Source: Cinnamomum chago
Taxonomy: Eukaryota; Streptophyta; Magnoliopsida; Laurales; Lauraceae
Assembly: GCA_038049695.1 (NCBI GenBank)
Contig: CP142458.1
Coordinates: 42,749,501-42,813,500 of the forward strand
Length of the DNA: 64,000 nucleotides
Reading direction: 5' to 3'
The position numbers and the translations under genes were made by a program. The notes under the pieces were generated by a model. It worked only from the letters and a program-made list of their open reading frames with translations, was not told the DNA's origin and made no database searches. This document shows, piece by piece, positions 10,610 through 21,756 of this stretch. How positions within the stretch are numbered: the stretch's first letter is position 1; every line of letters starts with the position of its first letter.

Positions 10610-12083
10610 ACTATTATAATGGGAACAAGCTTCCTTTTGCTGCAGCCCAGATTGGTCAAGCTTTTAGAAATAAGGTTTCTCCTCCATTTGTTCTTCATGT
10701 GAAATCATTTGAATGTCTGATATACTTGATCAATTGCTATGTTTCATTGTTTCTCATGCTGAATGCATTGATGTGGCCATGGGTTTCTTTTCTGTATCTT
10801 TCCTCATCACACACACACACACACAAATACAGGCTCATGCTGTACTGTTGATGTTCCACTTAATTTTTTGACTTTATGAGATTGTTTGTTTGTGCATAAG
10901 CTGATTGCAATTGTTTGTTTGTGTATAATTAAGCTGACTGCCATCTCCTGGAAACTGCTGTCTGTGTTACAGATATCTCCTCGCCAAGGACTTTTGAGAG
11001 TGCGTGAATTCACACTTGCAAAGATTGAGCATTTTGTTGATCCTGATGACAAATCTCACCCGAAATACAAAGAGGTTGCTGATTTGGAGTTTTTAATGTT
11101 CCCTAGAGAATAGCAAATGTCTGGAAAACCAGCCAAGAAAATTTGCCTTGGTGAAGCAGTGGCAAAGGTTGTTTGTTTACACTTTGTTGTTTACCTCTGT
11201 TTTCATTTGGAAAGCAGAATCTTGATTCTTGCATATACAGTTTAGTTTGCACCATTATATTCGATGATGGCTGTTAAGATATTATTTATCTATTGCCTTG
11301 CTTGTCCATTTCTGAATCTCTATGTAGGATGGAACCATTGCTTGTCCATTTCTGAATCTCTATGTAGGATGGAACGCTGAAAACAAGTTGGGGTCTCAAA
11401 AGCTGATGGTTATTTAATTTACAAGAGTTCATTGTTCTCAGGCAGAAGCTTTTTTTTTTGTGTGTGCGTATTGGGATTCACTTTTTCAATAAAAGAATTC
11501 TAACTTTAAATGGCTTTAGCTGTTTGATAACTCTGAAATTTTCTTCTTTGCAATGGAAATCTTATGAATTTGGTATTATAACCTTAGTCAGTTGCTTGAA
11601 TATAGCTAATGGATTTGGCAATATTGTATAACAGGAAAAGAGTGGTGTCCCTCTTGTTGCACATGAAAAGTTTTCAGAACCCAGGGAGGTGGAGGTATCT
11701 ATCTCTCTCTAGACCATGCAGATTATTTTTATGCTGACCCTCACAAACGAATACATTAATCTGATGAACCAATCATTTTTATTAATTTTTTAATTTTTTT
11801 GAATGGTGGCACAAGTTGAACCTGCTACCTTATGATTGCAACAATGACCGCCTTCCAACCATGCCATACTAGCACATTTATCAATGTGTGGATGGGCAAC
11901 ATCTGCATGCATGTCTATAGACATCAGAGTTATAACAATTTAGTTGATGGTTCCATTGAGTGCAATTTCACAGATGATTCATGCAGTGTAAATTTTTTTC
12001 AGAAACTGATCATAGCGCCAGTAAAAAAGGAGTTGGGTCTTGCCTTCAAGGGAAGCCAAAAGATGGTTGTTGAAGCTCTGGAG
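10610..12083 (+). pseudogene. Captured glycyl-tRNA synthetase gene fragment (four exons with introns)
   Basis: Glycyl-tRNA synthetase charges tRNA-Gly. Four exon pieces keep splice borders. 10610-10674 encodes YYNGNKLPFAAAQIGQAFRN, from the catalytic core. 10973-11167 encodes '[20 protein letters not shown]' through 'FLMFPRE' and 'QMSGKPAKK'. 11635-11694 encodes 'EKSGVPLVAHEKFSEPREVE'. 12003-12083 encodes 'KLIIAPVKKELGLAFKGSQK' and MVVEALE. AG acceptors and GT donors flank them. A TAG stop at about 11110 interrupts the second exon, replacing a conserved Glu between RE and QMSG. Most of the enzyme, including the remaining catalytic and anticodon-binding parts, is missing. It is a transduplicated fragment inside the CACTA element and cannot make an enzyme; a chimeric or silencing RNA remains possible. 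Confidence 0.92.
11296..11380. repeat. Tandem 42-bp duplication in a captured intron
   Basis: A unit beginning CTTGTCCATTTCTGAATCTC and ending in TAGGATGGAAC occurs twice head to tail at an apparent intron-exon border of the captured glycyl-tRNA synthetase fragment. Confidence 0.75.
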
Positions 12084-12394
12084 GTAAATTATGATTATTT
12101 ATCTTTTGGGTTTTTTGTTTATATATAGTTCCAACTTTTTGTACATCCCATGGAAGACAATGTAGATACTATATATATACACACACACACACACAATATT
12201 TCCATAGAGATTTGTCTAGTCAAGCTTTATGTTAATTATTAATTAATTATATATATATGATCACTTTATTAATTTGTATATATAGTGCAAAGTTTTATTG
12301 GTGTACAGTGTACTGCAATGGTACTGCAGGTTTTATAGGTACTGCAACAATGCAAATTCTTTTGATAAAAAAAATATGCATATATAATATTAAA

Positions 12395-12922
12395 TCAGTT
12401 ACAGAACAAACGATATAATACAATCCCAAAAAACCGATATAACAAAGCCCTTTATAACCGATATTATAAATAATTTTTATATCGGTTTCATTCTTTTTTA
12501 TATCTGTTTTACAGTAATGTATGCTATAATTTCAGTTTCAAAACACATCAGTTCTCCGAAAACCGATATTATAAATAATTTTTATATCGGTTTCATTCTT
12601 TTTTATATCGGTTTTACAGTAATGTATGCTATAATTTCAGTTTCAAAACACATCAATTGATCAAAAACCGATATTATAAATATTTTTTATATCGGTTTTA
12701 CTTTTTTTTATATCGGTTTTACAGTAATATGTGTTATAATTTCAAGTTCAAAAGACATCAGTTGTCCAAAAACCGATATGAAATATTACACATATTATAT
12801 CGGTTATAGTTGTTTATTATATCGGGGGTACTTATATCGGTTTGAAGTTTACTGAAAAACCGATATAATAGGTCTTTTATATCGGTTTTTAGCCGATATA
12901 AAAACCCTTTTTTCTAGTAGTG
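12395..12922. repeat. CACTA right subterminal and terminal repeats
   Basis: Many ACCGATATAA and TATATCGGTT copies, including an imperfect direct repeat with a period of about 118 bp carrying 'TTACAGTAATGTATGCTATA' (near 12511 and 12615, with a diverged copy near 12720). It ends in the inverted terminus TCTAGTAGTG. A microsatellite (AC)n lies just outside at about 12178-12195. Confidence 0.85.
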
Positions 12923-14398
12923 TAGCAATCAACAACTACTTGCAACAAAATAATCTACCACAAGAGGAGAAACAGATTATACCTTTGGAGCCCGGTAGTG
13001 CTCTAATCGAGGATAAGACAATCAACTAGAACAAGAACTCTTCTTGAAGCAATTAGAGATCTCCAAAACCATGTTGTCTTCCACGCTGTGACCCTCTATC
13101 AGATCTTTTTTTTCAAGAAGATGGGTGGGATCTCCAAGAGAAAACCCTACTAGAAACTCTAAGGAAACTAGAAGAGAACTAGAAGAGAGAGAGAGAGAGA
13201 GAAAGAGGAGAGATGTGCAACTCTTGCACAAGAGATGTTTTGGGCGTGAATACCAAGGATGGACGTCCAAGGGGAATTCTTCCCCTTTATATAGCCTCAA
13301 ATCTCCTTTTAAGACTCTCTTACTAATTGCATTAGAAGTCACACTTCCACACAAATTAGTAGCTTACTATTACCACTATTAGAAGTCCCACTTCAAATAG
13401 AAATAGTAACTTTCTAATTCCTTCCTTTTAGAGTTCAAGTAAGATTTGTAACTTTCTAATATAAATGCAATTGCACTCCATGTGCAATCCGGGCCCACAG
13501 TTAATTGCAAATATCACCACTATATAAATGCAATTGCACTCCAGTCTTAGGAATAAATTACAATGAAGACCCTAAACTTTCCAATTACCACAAGTAGGCC
13601 CCTCTATCATTATCCATGGATCAATTGGAATAAATCTGTCCCATCCAATCTTAGATCCACATCTTATTATCCTTGAGCCCCAATTAATCACAGTGATCAT
13701 CAGTACCATCCAATTAACTCTTAATCGAGATGGGTGCGCACTTACTAATGATAAATTCATTAATTGGCATAAGGGGATAATATAGATAGATTCCATCTTG
13801 ATCATTGTATGTTCTCACAGTCCTACTACCACATACCCAAGACACCAAGGTGTTGACCTACAGTTGGTCTCACTCATTGGTGACTTAAAACAAATGAATA
13901 GATAGAAACTTGAGTTCATCAATGTCTCAGGACTGAGAGCCTATTACTAGGGAATTATGAGAGCAGTCTTTAAATCGAGACAATATTTCATAAGGTGCTT
14001 CTGATGGTCCTTCAATACATCCAATGTACCAGCACTATGAACCAGAATCTTACATTCTGATGATCGAGACAAATCACACTATCTCATAGTGATCAAAGTG
14101 CTGCAACCTTATCAGATGAGATGCCTAGTCTCATCACTGGTTGTGAAGATATTTTTAAGTATAAGATTTGTGACACATGTCTCCTGTATGTGGATCTCAT
14201 CCATATACATATATCACATCTAATATACTAATGGGTCCCGGTTCATCTCATGAACGATCATGTCATATGTATTGGTTATGTGCATTAAGTAATAAAATAC
14301 CATTTATCTCATAAAAGGAAAGCATGATTTTATTGATAAATAAAGAAATTAATCAATTTATTACATCAACTGATGGATTGAGTCCATACAATCTAACA

Positions 14399-14830
14399 AT
14401 TAATCCATAGGACGTATCTAGCTTCTCCAAAGTCCTTCATATCAAAAGTCTTAGCCTACCAAACTTTTACCATTGACAACATTCCTATGTCACTCCCAAG
14501 GAGAAGGATGTCGTCGACATATAACACCAAAAAAACTACCATGCCTCCTTCACTTTTCATGCACACACATGACTCATCCGGATTCTATTCTGACAAAAAC
14601 CAAATGACTTGATTGCCTGGTCAAAACGGATGTTCCAGCTCCGAGATGCCTATTTCAGTCCATAAATGGACTTCTGCAATTTACAAACTCTTTGCTCTTG
14701 GTTATCAGCTACAAAACCGTTTGGCTGCATCATATAGATGTATTCCTCAAGATGGTTGTTGAGAAATGTTGTCTTGACATCCATTTGCCACATCTCATAA
14801 TCGAGATGAGCTGCAATGGATAAGAGTATC
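14399..14830 (-). pseudogene. Ty1/copia reverse transcriptase fragment (copy X)
   Basis: The minus strand encodes 'ILLSIAAHLDYEMWQMDVKT' and 'TFLNNHLEEYIYMMQPNGFV', then 'VCKLQKSIYGLK' (about 14825-14650). The YVDD region follows ('LYVDDILL' near 14520) and 'DMKDFGEARYVL' near 14410. These are successive RT blocks. The reading is cut at 14830 by an inserted LTR element and at 14399 by the solo LTR 7224-14398. About 60 bp of RT is missing between this piece and 26725, so the right-hand insertion was accompanied by a deletion. In-frame damage makes it non-functional. Confidence 0.88.
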
Positions 14831-17800
14831 TGATGGACCCGTCTTTTTGTTTCCACTCTCGCTTCCGCCCGTCCCGGGGCTACCGAGAGGCCAGCGGAGT
14901 GGAAAGGAGCGGGCATCAACATTTTGTACGGGTATGCTAGATTTTCTATTCTACTTGGAATTTAGAAATGGTGATCCGAAGATCCACCTCCACAAGTAGG
15001 AAAGGAAATCAATCTTTTTTCTAACTTTCCATTGCATATATACATTTAAGAAAAGAGACAAGATTTTTGAATGCCGTAGGAGGCGATTTTTCTTTGTTTG
15101 CCGTGAAAGGCGATTTACAAATCTCATAAAAAATGAAAGACAAGAATTGTGATTTTTTTTGTCTCTTTAGAAAAAAACACAAAATACAATAGAAAAGTAA
15201 GAAAAGGAATTATGACTTCTCAGGAGATTGCAGGGTCTCGTTCAGATCGACGGTCGCAACTCATGTATGGACTTCGCCATCGTCCTTCAGATGAGAACGT
15301 ATGATGCTTTGATTCTTCTAGCTTGGCTTGGACTTCAGATTTTTTAGAGGATAAAGACCAAGGGGAGGTCCTATATCTAATAAAAAAACCGAGTAGACGG
15401 GTTGTGTCACGCCCCCGAACCAGAACCTCGGGGGCGGGAAATGGGATTAAGCATAAATGTATTTTTCTTCTCCCAGGATCCGCGTGTGTGAAGACAACAC
15501 ATTCTGAATATTTTGCGGAAGCATTTGTGGCGTTGCGACCCGAAGTCCGTGGCCATCGGATTCCGCGTCGCACTCAACCTTTAGCACATAGCTATTATAT
15601 CAAGAATCATATCAGACTGGAGTAACCATCACAATAAATTGCAGAGCTGACGGTAACAGGATATTACATTCCCAAATATGTTCAAGTTACAATTATCAAT
15701 GTACATTAATTAAGAATCCCAAGAAAAGGCTAATAAAAGCCATACAACAATAAGCTATAAACTACTACCTAAATGTGACGTAGCTCCGATGTCAAGCTCA
15801 ATGTCTACATGACATAGCCGACAAACTAACCTGCAAAGCATGGCTCTACAACCAACAAAAGCACTCAACTCGGGGCGAAGAAATCTGAACCTGAGCACCA
15901 AAAGTAGTGGGTCAGACACGACGGTCTGGCAGGTGGATGAAAAGATCACAATATAGCGAATAATAATACAAATGATAAATCATGCTATTTGCTCAAAATG
16001 CTGTATATAATTAAACGGGTGAAAACTCAGGAATCTCGGACAAAACATGTATTCTTTTCAAACATGGTTAAAACAGGAAGATCTAATAAAGCATATGTTC
16101 ATTTACATCATCTATAAAAGCATAGATATTTGACAATCGGGTGTTCGTGGAAAACATGTATGAATACGGAAGTTTGGCAAAACCACGTTCATTTAAACTT
16201 ATTTCAAAGCATGGATCTTCAACAGATCGGGCATTCCTTTAAAACAGGTATAACATAGGGATCTGGCAAAACGCGTGTCATTTAAAACATATTCTTAAGC
16301 ATGGATGTTAAATAGCTCGGGTAATCATTTGAAACAGGTATAAACATAGAAACCTGACAAAACACGTGTCATTTAAAACATATTTCAAAACAGGGATATT
16401 TAACAAATCGGGTATTCATTTGAAACCGGTATAAACATAGTGATCTGGCAGAACAAGTGTCATTTAAAACAAAGCACGAATGTTTAGCAATTCGGGTATT
16501 CACTTAAAACATGTATAAACATCGGGATCTAACAAAACGAGTGTCATTTAAAACGCATTCCAAAGCATGGACATTTAATAACTCGGGTATTCATTTTAAA
16601 ACATGTGTAATCATATAACTCTAGCAAAACCATCGATCGTTAGAACCATATGTAAAAGCACGGGTATTCACCCAACCGGCATTCATGTAAAACATGTACG
16701 TGTGCAAAGGACATAAAACAATATAATAGTGACTGAATTTACAATAGAGAGCATTAACACTTATCTAAATAACAACTTTCATAAAAGCAATGAATCATTT
16801 ATCTGAAAACAAGTAAGCAATATAAACCATGTCGGGTGTCCAAGGAATCGGGAACTGGCAAGATGGCAATCACAAGAAGCTAAGTCCTCTATCACCGAAG
16901 TGACAAGAGCGGGACGTTGGTCTCGGTCACACAAGGTGAGGAGACTCAACGTAAATCATATATACAATAATAAATATACGGGAACGGGACCACTGTAGCG
17001 AACCGGGTATCGGGACGGGACCACGGTAATAACCGGGTATCGGGATCCAAACTGCAGCTGGCGGGACGGGAGAGGGATTTCCAAGTCGGTGGATCAAACC
17101 GACAAGGTATCCAAGCTTAGTGATGCCGACTCATAGGTCAAAACCAATCGAGACATATGCAAGTAAATCAAGTACAGTAAATAAACGGATAAAACGGGGG
17201 TGCTCAAGGGCACACTGTCACTTCATATCGGGCAATACATTTCGGGACAAATAACTGTTACTAGTGTAACTTCAATGCTTTCGGGAAACAAGTCATGTGA
17301 TGCAAATCTCGGGAAAAGAGGTGAAACAATGAACTATAACAATTTCGGGTAAAAATATCGGTTTCAAGATCTATTTAAGTGAATAGGGGTCCCGTATGTC
17401 GATTATAACAATTGCTTGGTACTCCTTGAGTTTGAGGACATTCCGGGCTCCTTATGCACTTTTACTACTTTCAAAACTTAAAATGACCTTATGGGTAATA
17501 CTAGATGTCACAATAGAAAAGAATCAAGATTATAATCGGTCCATCCTAGGTATGACACTAATCCGGAAACATCGAGCAACCTATTCAGTCACCGAAAAGA
17601 ATAGAATTTGCGATAACCAAGGGCAAGACTTATGTTTAGATATAAAGAAGATATCGCGTCGTTCCATCCCGTTCAAGATTGAAATGGATTGAACTTCGAT
17701 GCATCCGAACCAACCGTGACGAGCATCGGCTCCAGACGCTCTCACATATGGTCGAGTGAGTCCGAGGAGGTTAGCCAAGGTCCACAAAGAAAAATAAACC

Positions 17801-17852
17801 TCAAAACCCACTGGACTCAAACTGTACCAGCGCATCATGCCAGGCATACCGC

Positions 17853-17998
17853 ATCGCTCGAGCGAATCTAAGAGTTCGCTCGAGCGAACTCATCGGTCGA
17901 GTGGTTATTAAAATGCGTTCGAGCGACCAAGCTACTGGAAAACCCGTATCCCTTTCTGGACAGGTCGCTCGAGCGAACTGTCATGGTCGCTCGAGCGA
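17853..17998. repeat. Palindrome array A2 (CTCGAG class)
   Basis: Six units with centres near 17859, 17881, 17898, 17920, 17970 and 17992 (spacings 22, 17, 22, 50, 22). The second is a perfect 20-bp palindrome, GAGTTCGCTCGAGCGAACTC (17872-17891). TCGCTCGAGCGA recurs in the last two. It lies about 1.5-1.7 kb from the LTR 5' end. Confidence 0.88.
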
Positions 17999-19536
17999 AC
18001 TGTCCAGAAACTGAATTCCGGGCAGTTCAGTTCCTCTCTTTCTCTTCCTTTTTCCTTTCCAACACTTATACAAATGAGTTTTTCCTTACTTCAACAACAT
18101 CCTAATTACAATAAAACTCTCAGCAAGACTTCAATGAATCATTAAATCCAACCTCTTTCTTCACATTCAATCCCCAAACAAGGAGAGGAGTTCCCATCAT
18201 AGACAAGGGTTCATTTGAGTCAACATTTATAGATAAACAAGGTCTATTGATCACATTTCCATAACCAAAGATGTTTTAGCACAACTCTATAAATTAGTAT
18301 CAATTTCAAATCAATGTAGCTCATAAACATAACCATGAATAGCCAAACCAATCCTATTCCTTATAAAACCATATGAGTAAACTTGATCAAATGAAATGCA
18401 TACCTCTCCAAGAGATTAACAAGATAGAAACAACCATTAATGTGCAAATTTCGAAATCCATATATATGTGGCAAGGAGCATATGTGCAACATGTATCCAA
18501 TGATCAAAAACAAGAAATAAACTTGGGATTTTCTCATAAAACTTTGATAACATTAAAATCATCCATTCATCCATTTGCCTTGGGTTCCAATCTAGCAAAA
18601 CAAGCTCCTAATCATCTCTCAAGCTCAAGATCCACAATCTCTACAAAAACCCCCAAAAAAGCCCTAAAATGGGTTAAACAATGAAATGACAAGGAAACCT
18701 CTCAATAATCAAGGTGGAGCTTCTCTAAGGCTAGAAGATTACAAATCTAAAAGATGAAGAAGAACACTTACTTGGATGACTTTCAAATGAGAAGAAAAAG
18801 CTCAAGGAAGGTCTCAATGTTGATGGATTTCTCCAAAAATGCTATCAAGATGAAGCTTGCAAGGAGAGGAAGAGATTGATGATCTCCATTTCTAGTTTGG
18901 TGCAAGATTGGTGTGGCTTGGAGATGAAGAAGCAAGAAGAAGAGGAGAAAGCAAGAAAACCTAGACTCAAAAGGGTTGTGCTGGAACAATGAAAAATGGA
19001 AGTGGAAGGGGATGGGTTCCTCTTATAAGCAAGGAGGTTTGGGTCCCACAACTTAAGGAACTTGGGTGGCTGAAATCATCTAATTCGGGACCTCGGATGG
19101 ATTCGACGAAGAAGGAAGAAATGATCGTCGAAATATCTAGTTTCCAAAAAGTGTATGTTTCACGGATTTCGAGAATATCGAGTTTTGGGTACAGATTTGG
19201 TGTGAAAAGACTGTTTTGCCCTCGAGCCAAGAAATCGGGTTTCGGGTTCTCAAATGGATACGGAATCAACATGAAAGTTGTAGGATTCCTCAAGATGAAT
19301 GCAACGGGCCAAAAACACAATACAAAACGAATCGGGAAAATCTCATAAGAAAATGCAAAGCCGAAAAAGGAACCCCCAAAGGGCCCCACAAGCTACCAAA
19401 GCACTCAAAAGCCCAAAACTAGAAGAAAAATCATTCTAGCTCACAAACTCAATCCAACAAATACTAATCCCACTAAAAGAACTAATCCACAAATAAAACA
19501 ACACTAATCCAAGAGATTAGGGGTCGGGTTCTCACA
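17910..19536. repeat. First copy of a 1.63-kb direct duplication within the gypsy LTR
   Basis: Nearly identical to 20105-21751, with mostly isolated substitutions and a short insertion or rearrangement near 20485-20520 in the second copy. The duplication starts inside palindrome array A2 and ends at the LTR terminus CTCACA. Confidence 0.9.
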
Positions 19537-20104
19537 GGAACCGTGATATTTCGGCTACCTGGCGGTTAGCCGCCAGTCACCAAGCGGCTAACCGCCGGGT
19601 GACCGCAGGCTGACCGCCAGTGCGGGAATCACCCACTGTGTTCAGATTTTGAGTCACTTTCCTCCTCAAAACCATCCTCCTCACTTTTACTTAATCCTTG
19701 ACACAAAACTGAGCTAAAAGCTCCTCCAATGCATCTAATTACACTTCTCCCAAGGCTCCCATAATTGTTCATGCATCACTTCCTTCATCAACATCCCATT
19801 CCATACAAAGAAAGAAGGAAACCATTTCACCATAGAGTACTTTGGGTATAAACAAGAGAAGAATTAAATGCCATTCATTACTACACTTATAAGTCATAAA
19901 TGCAATACCATGAATGCACTACCAAAGCTCCATTATGAACATTTATGTCAAAGCAATGTAATAAATAGACATGAGTGAAAAACACCAAAAATCATGGAAC
20001 TTATAAAGATCAAAACATCCACTTGCCTCTAGTCCAAGCTAGTTGAAATCAAGCCTTTTATCACCTCTATTGCTCAAAGCCAAGCTACAAATCAAAAAAA
20101 TCCC
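19537..20104. other. Foreign 568-bp segment between duplicated LTR halves, with array B2
   Basis: Begins within 15 bp of a GGCTAACCGCC-type array (19552-19620) and continues with sequence resembling the part following array B3 at about 35403-35830 (for example the 'CAAAACCATCCTCCT' neighbourhood and the 'CACTTGCCT' block). It looks like the half of a related but different gypsy LTR, starting at its palindrome array. Confidence 0.6.
19552..19620. repeat. Palindrome array B2 (GGCTAACC class)
   Basis: Units GGCTACC, GGCGGTTAGCCGCC, GCGGCTAACCGCC, GGTGACCGC and GCTGACCGCC in 70 bp. GGCGGTTAGCCGCC is palindromic except at its centre. Confidence 0.75.
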
Positions 20105-21751
20105 AAAATGCGTTCGAGCGACCAAGCTACTGGAAAACCCGTATCCCTTTCTGGACAGGTCGCTCGAGCGAACTATCATGGTCGCTCGAGCGAACTGTCC
20201 AGAAACTGAATTCCGGGCAGTTCAGTTCCTCTCTTTCTCTTCCTTTTTCCTTCCCAACACTTATACAAATGAGTTTTTCCTTACTTCAACAACATCCTAA
20301 TTACAATAAAACTCCCATCAAGACTTCAATGAATCATTAAATCCAACCTCTTTCTTCACATTCAATCCCCAAACAAGGAGAGGAGTTCCCATCATAGACA
20401 AGGGTTCATTTGAGTCAACATTTATAGATAAACAAGGTCTATTGATCACATTTCCATAACCAAAGATGTTTTAGCACAACTCTATAAATGAGTAGCCAAA
20501 CCATAACCATGAATAGCCTCAAATCAATGTAGCTCATAAACATAACCATGAATAGCCAAACCAATCCTATTCCTTATAAAACCATATGAGTAAACTTGAT
20601 CAAATGAAATGCATACCTCTCCAAGAGATTAACAAGATAGAAACAACCATTAATGTGCAAATTTCGAAATCCATATATATGTGACAAGGAGCATATGTGC
20701 AACATGTATCCAATGATAAAAAACAAGAAATAAACTTGGGATTTTCTCATAAAACTTTGATAACATTAAAACCATCCATTCATCCACTTGCCTTGGGTTC
20801 CAATCTAGCAAAACAAGCTCCTAATCACCTCTCAAGCTCAAGATCCACAATCTCTACAAAAACCCCCAAAAAATCCCTAAAATGGGTTAAACAATGAAAT
20901 GACAAGGAAACCTCTCAATAATCAAGGTGGAGCTTCTCTAAGGCTAGAAGATTACAAATCTAGAAGATGAAGAAGAACACTTACTTGGATGACTTTCAAA
21001 TGAGAAGAACAAGCTCAAGGAAGGTCTCAATGTTGATGGATTTCTCCAAAAATGCTATCAAGATGAAGCTTGCAAGGAGAGGAAGAGATTGATGATCTCC
21101 ATTTCTAGTTTGGTGCAAGATTGGTGTGGCTTGGAGATGAAGAAGCAAGAAGAAGAGGAGAAAGCAAGAAAACCCTAGACTCAAAAGGGTTGTGCTGGAA
21201 CAATGAAAAATGGAAGAGGAAGGGGATGGGTTCCTCTTATAAGCAAGGAGGTTTGGGTCCCACAACTTAAGGAACTTGGGTGGCTGAAATCATCTAATTC
21301 GGGACCTCGGATGGATTCGACGAATAAGGAAGAAATGATCGTCGAAATATCTAGTTTCCAAAAAGTGTATGTTTCACGGATTTTGAGAATATCGAGTTTT
21401 GGGTACAGATTTGGTGTGAAAAGACTGTTTTGCCCTCGAGGCCAAGAAATCGGGTTTCGGGTTCTCAAATGGATACGGAATCAACATGAAAGTTGTAGGA
21501 TTCCTCAAGATGAATGCAACGGGCCAAAAACACAATACGAAACAAATCGGAAAAATCTCACAAGAAAATGCAAAGCCGAAAAAGGAACCCCTAAAGGGCC
21601 CCACAAGCTACCAAAGCACTCAAAAGCCCAAAACTAGAAGAAAAACCATTCTAGCTCACAAACTCAACCCAACAAATACTAATCCCACTAAAAGAACTAA
21701 TCCACAAATAAAACAACACTAATCCAAGAGATTAGGGGTCGGGTTCTCACA
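20105..21751. repeat. Second copy of the 1.63-kb LTR duplication, with three array units
   Basis: Repeats 17910-19536. It retains the last three units of array A2 (about 20110-20200). The junction shares only AAAATG with the sequence before it. Confidence 0.9.
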
Positions 21752-21756
21752 GGTTG

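Larger units (their letters stand above)
7378..12922. mobile_element. Non-autonomous CACTA (En/Spm) DNA transposon with captured gene fragments
   Basis: A 5,545-bp element with terminal inverted repeats starting CACTACTAGAAAAAA and ending TTTTTTCTAGTAGTG. It is flanked by the 3-bp duplication TAG (7375-7377 and 12923-12925), the hallmark of plant CACTA elements. Both subterminal regions are full of TATATCGGTT motifs in both orientations. No transposase-like ORF is visible, so movement would depend on a partner in trans. The interior holds exon-intron fragments of an ABCB transporter, a CCCH zinc-finger gene and glycyl-tRNA synthetase, all on the plus strand, plus a palindrome array (8786-9090). 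Confidence 0.93.
7224..14398 (-). mobile_element. Solo Ty1/copia LTR in copia RT, split by a CACTA element
   Basis: The two flanks 7224-7377 and 12926-14398 together match the 1,678-bp LTR at 32158-33835 (about 1.63 kb without the insert). Read on the minus strand it starts TGTTAGATTG at 14398 and ends in CTTCCATCA at 7224. The flanking 5-mers on the minus strand are TTAAT and TTAAA, an imperfect target-site duplication. RT sequence continues on both sides, so this is a solo LTR inserted into copy X. The CACTA element at 7378-12922 came later. Confidence 0.85.
15405..21751 (-). mobile_element. Rearranged Ty3/gypsy LTR unit with target-site duplication GGTTG
   Basis: It starts TGTCACGCCCCC and ends GGGTTCTCACA. 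Perfect 5-bp duplications GGTTG lie at 15400-15404 and 21752-21756. Comparison with the gypsy LTRs at 3385 and 41747 shows minus orientation. A complete LTR ends at 19536 with the same CTCACA terminus, and 17910-19536 is repeated at 20105-21751 with 568 bp of different sequence (19537-20104) between. No gag or pol is left. It is either a two-LTR element whose interior and part of the second LTR were deleted, or a solo LTR with an internal duplication. Small ORFs in both copies are not conserved proteins. Confidence 0.85.

Noticed and set aside
10610-12083. A functional glycyl-tRNA synthetase gene
   Set aside because: Only four exons, one with a stop, most of the enzyme missing, and located inside a CACTA element.
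18967-19422. Overlapping ORFs of 119-140 codons on both strands, repeated at 21181-21722
   Set aside because: They lie in duplicated LTR sequence, differ in frame between copies because of small indels, and match no domain.
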